Of a DNA stretch of 64,000 bases, positions 63,974 to 64,000 are shown piece by piece; the stretch's first letter is position 1; each line of letters opens with the position of its first letter. The notes under the pieces were generated by a model. It made no database searches. It was not told the DNA's origin and saw only the letters and a list, made by a program, of their open reading frames with translations. The position numbers and the translations under genes are program-made. Source of the DNA: Pseudomonas sp. KUIN-1 (GTDB lineage Bacteria > Pseudomonadota > Gammaproteobacteria > Pseudomonadales > Pseudomonadaceae); assembly GCF_009176725.1 (NCBI RefSeq), contig NZ_AP020337.1, positions 3,162,001 through 3,226,000 on the forward strand. The letters are read 5' to 3'.

Positions 63974-64000
63974 CTTGTGATTCCTGTACTTATTGTTGTT

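Overview
The window looks like a chromosomal segment of a plant-associated Pseudomonas of the P. syringae group. The basis is family-level recognition: a LOV-domain histidine kinase of the P. syringae type, the arn lipid A modification genes, OprD porins, a vanillate/ferulate catabolic set, an IS1182-family element, and short intergenic repeats of the kind common in that group. Most genes are GC-rich with Pseudomonas-like codon use. Two genes, a lectin-metalloprotease and a DUF3757 protein, look more AT-rich than their neighbours. No tRNA, rRNA, CRISPR array or prophage was seen.

Layout. 0-4 kb: end of an arn operon (arnT tail, arnE, arnF, ugd) and a second ArnT-like glycosyltransferase on the other strand. 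4-10 kb: a secreted ricin-B/zincin protease, a membrane protein and a LOV-HK-REC photoreceptor. 10-15 kb: a galactofuranose-type module (GH, glf, glycosyltransferase) divergent from galE. 15-20 kb: puuR and puuD homologues, a LysR gene, then vanA-vanB facing a GntR (VanR-type) gene. 20-28 kb: a GGDEF-EAL protein, a secreted protein, a LysR gene, a DUF3757 gene, and an MFS transporter with a glucarate dehydratase. 28-34 kb: an orphan PqiB, a polar amino-acid ABC transporter and an SDR gene. 34-44 kb: a six-gene accB-accC-pxpB-pxpC-bccp-pxpA operon, a NAC-like regulator, an aminotransferase, a DHA2 exporter and an OprD porin. 44-51 kb: small genes, an MRJP-like secreted protein, a TetR gene, and a second, different pxpABC set with its own LysR. 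51-61 kb: the ferulate operon ech-vdh-fcs-aat with a divergent MarR gene, an OprD porin and an aromatic-acid transporter. 61-63 kb: an IS1182-family element set in repeats. 63-64 kb: an outer-membrane MetA-type protein.

How the genes work together. Ferulate would be taken up by the OprD porin and MFS symporter, activated by Fcs, cleaved by Ech to vanillin and acetyl-CoA, oxidised by Vdh to vanillate and demethylated by VanAB about 35 kb away. Between 30 and 44 kb, three transcription units (ABC transporter/SDR, carboxylase/pxp operon, aminotransferase/exporter/porin) share a NAC-type site. It has the same orientation and a similar distance from each first gene, next to a gene for a NAC-like LysR protein. 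I infer a nitrogen-scavenging regulon that imports a nitrogenous compound, opens it with a split biotin-dependent carboxylase/hydrolase, and transfers the amino group.

The most unusual points are this regulon, a biotinyl-domain protein in it that lacks the biotin lysine, a divergent PxpB in the second cluster, the lectin-metalloprotease, and a 16-bp direct repeat flanking the DUF3757 gene.
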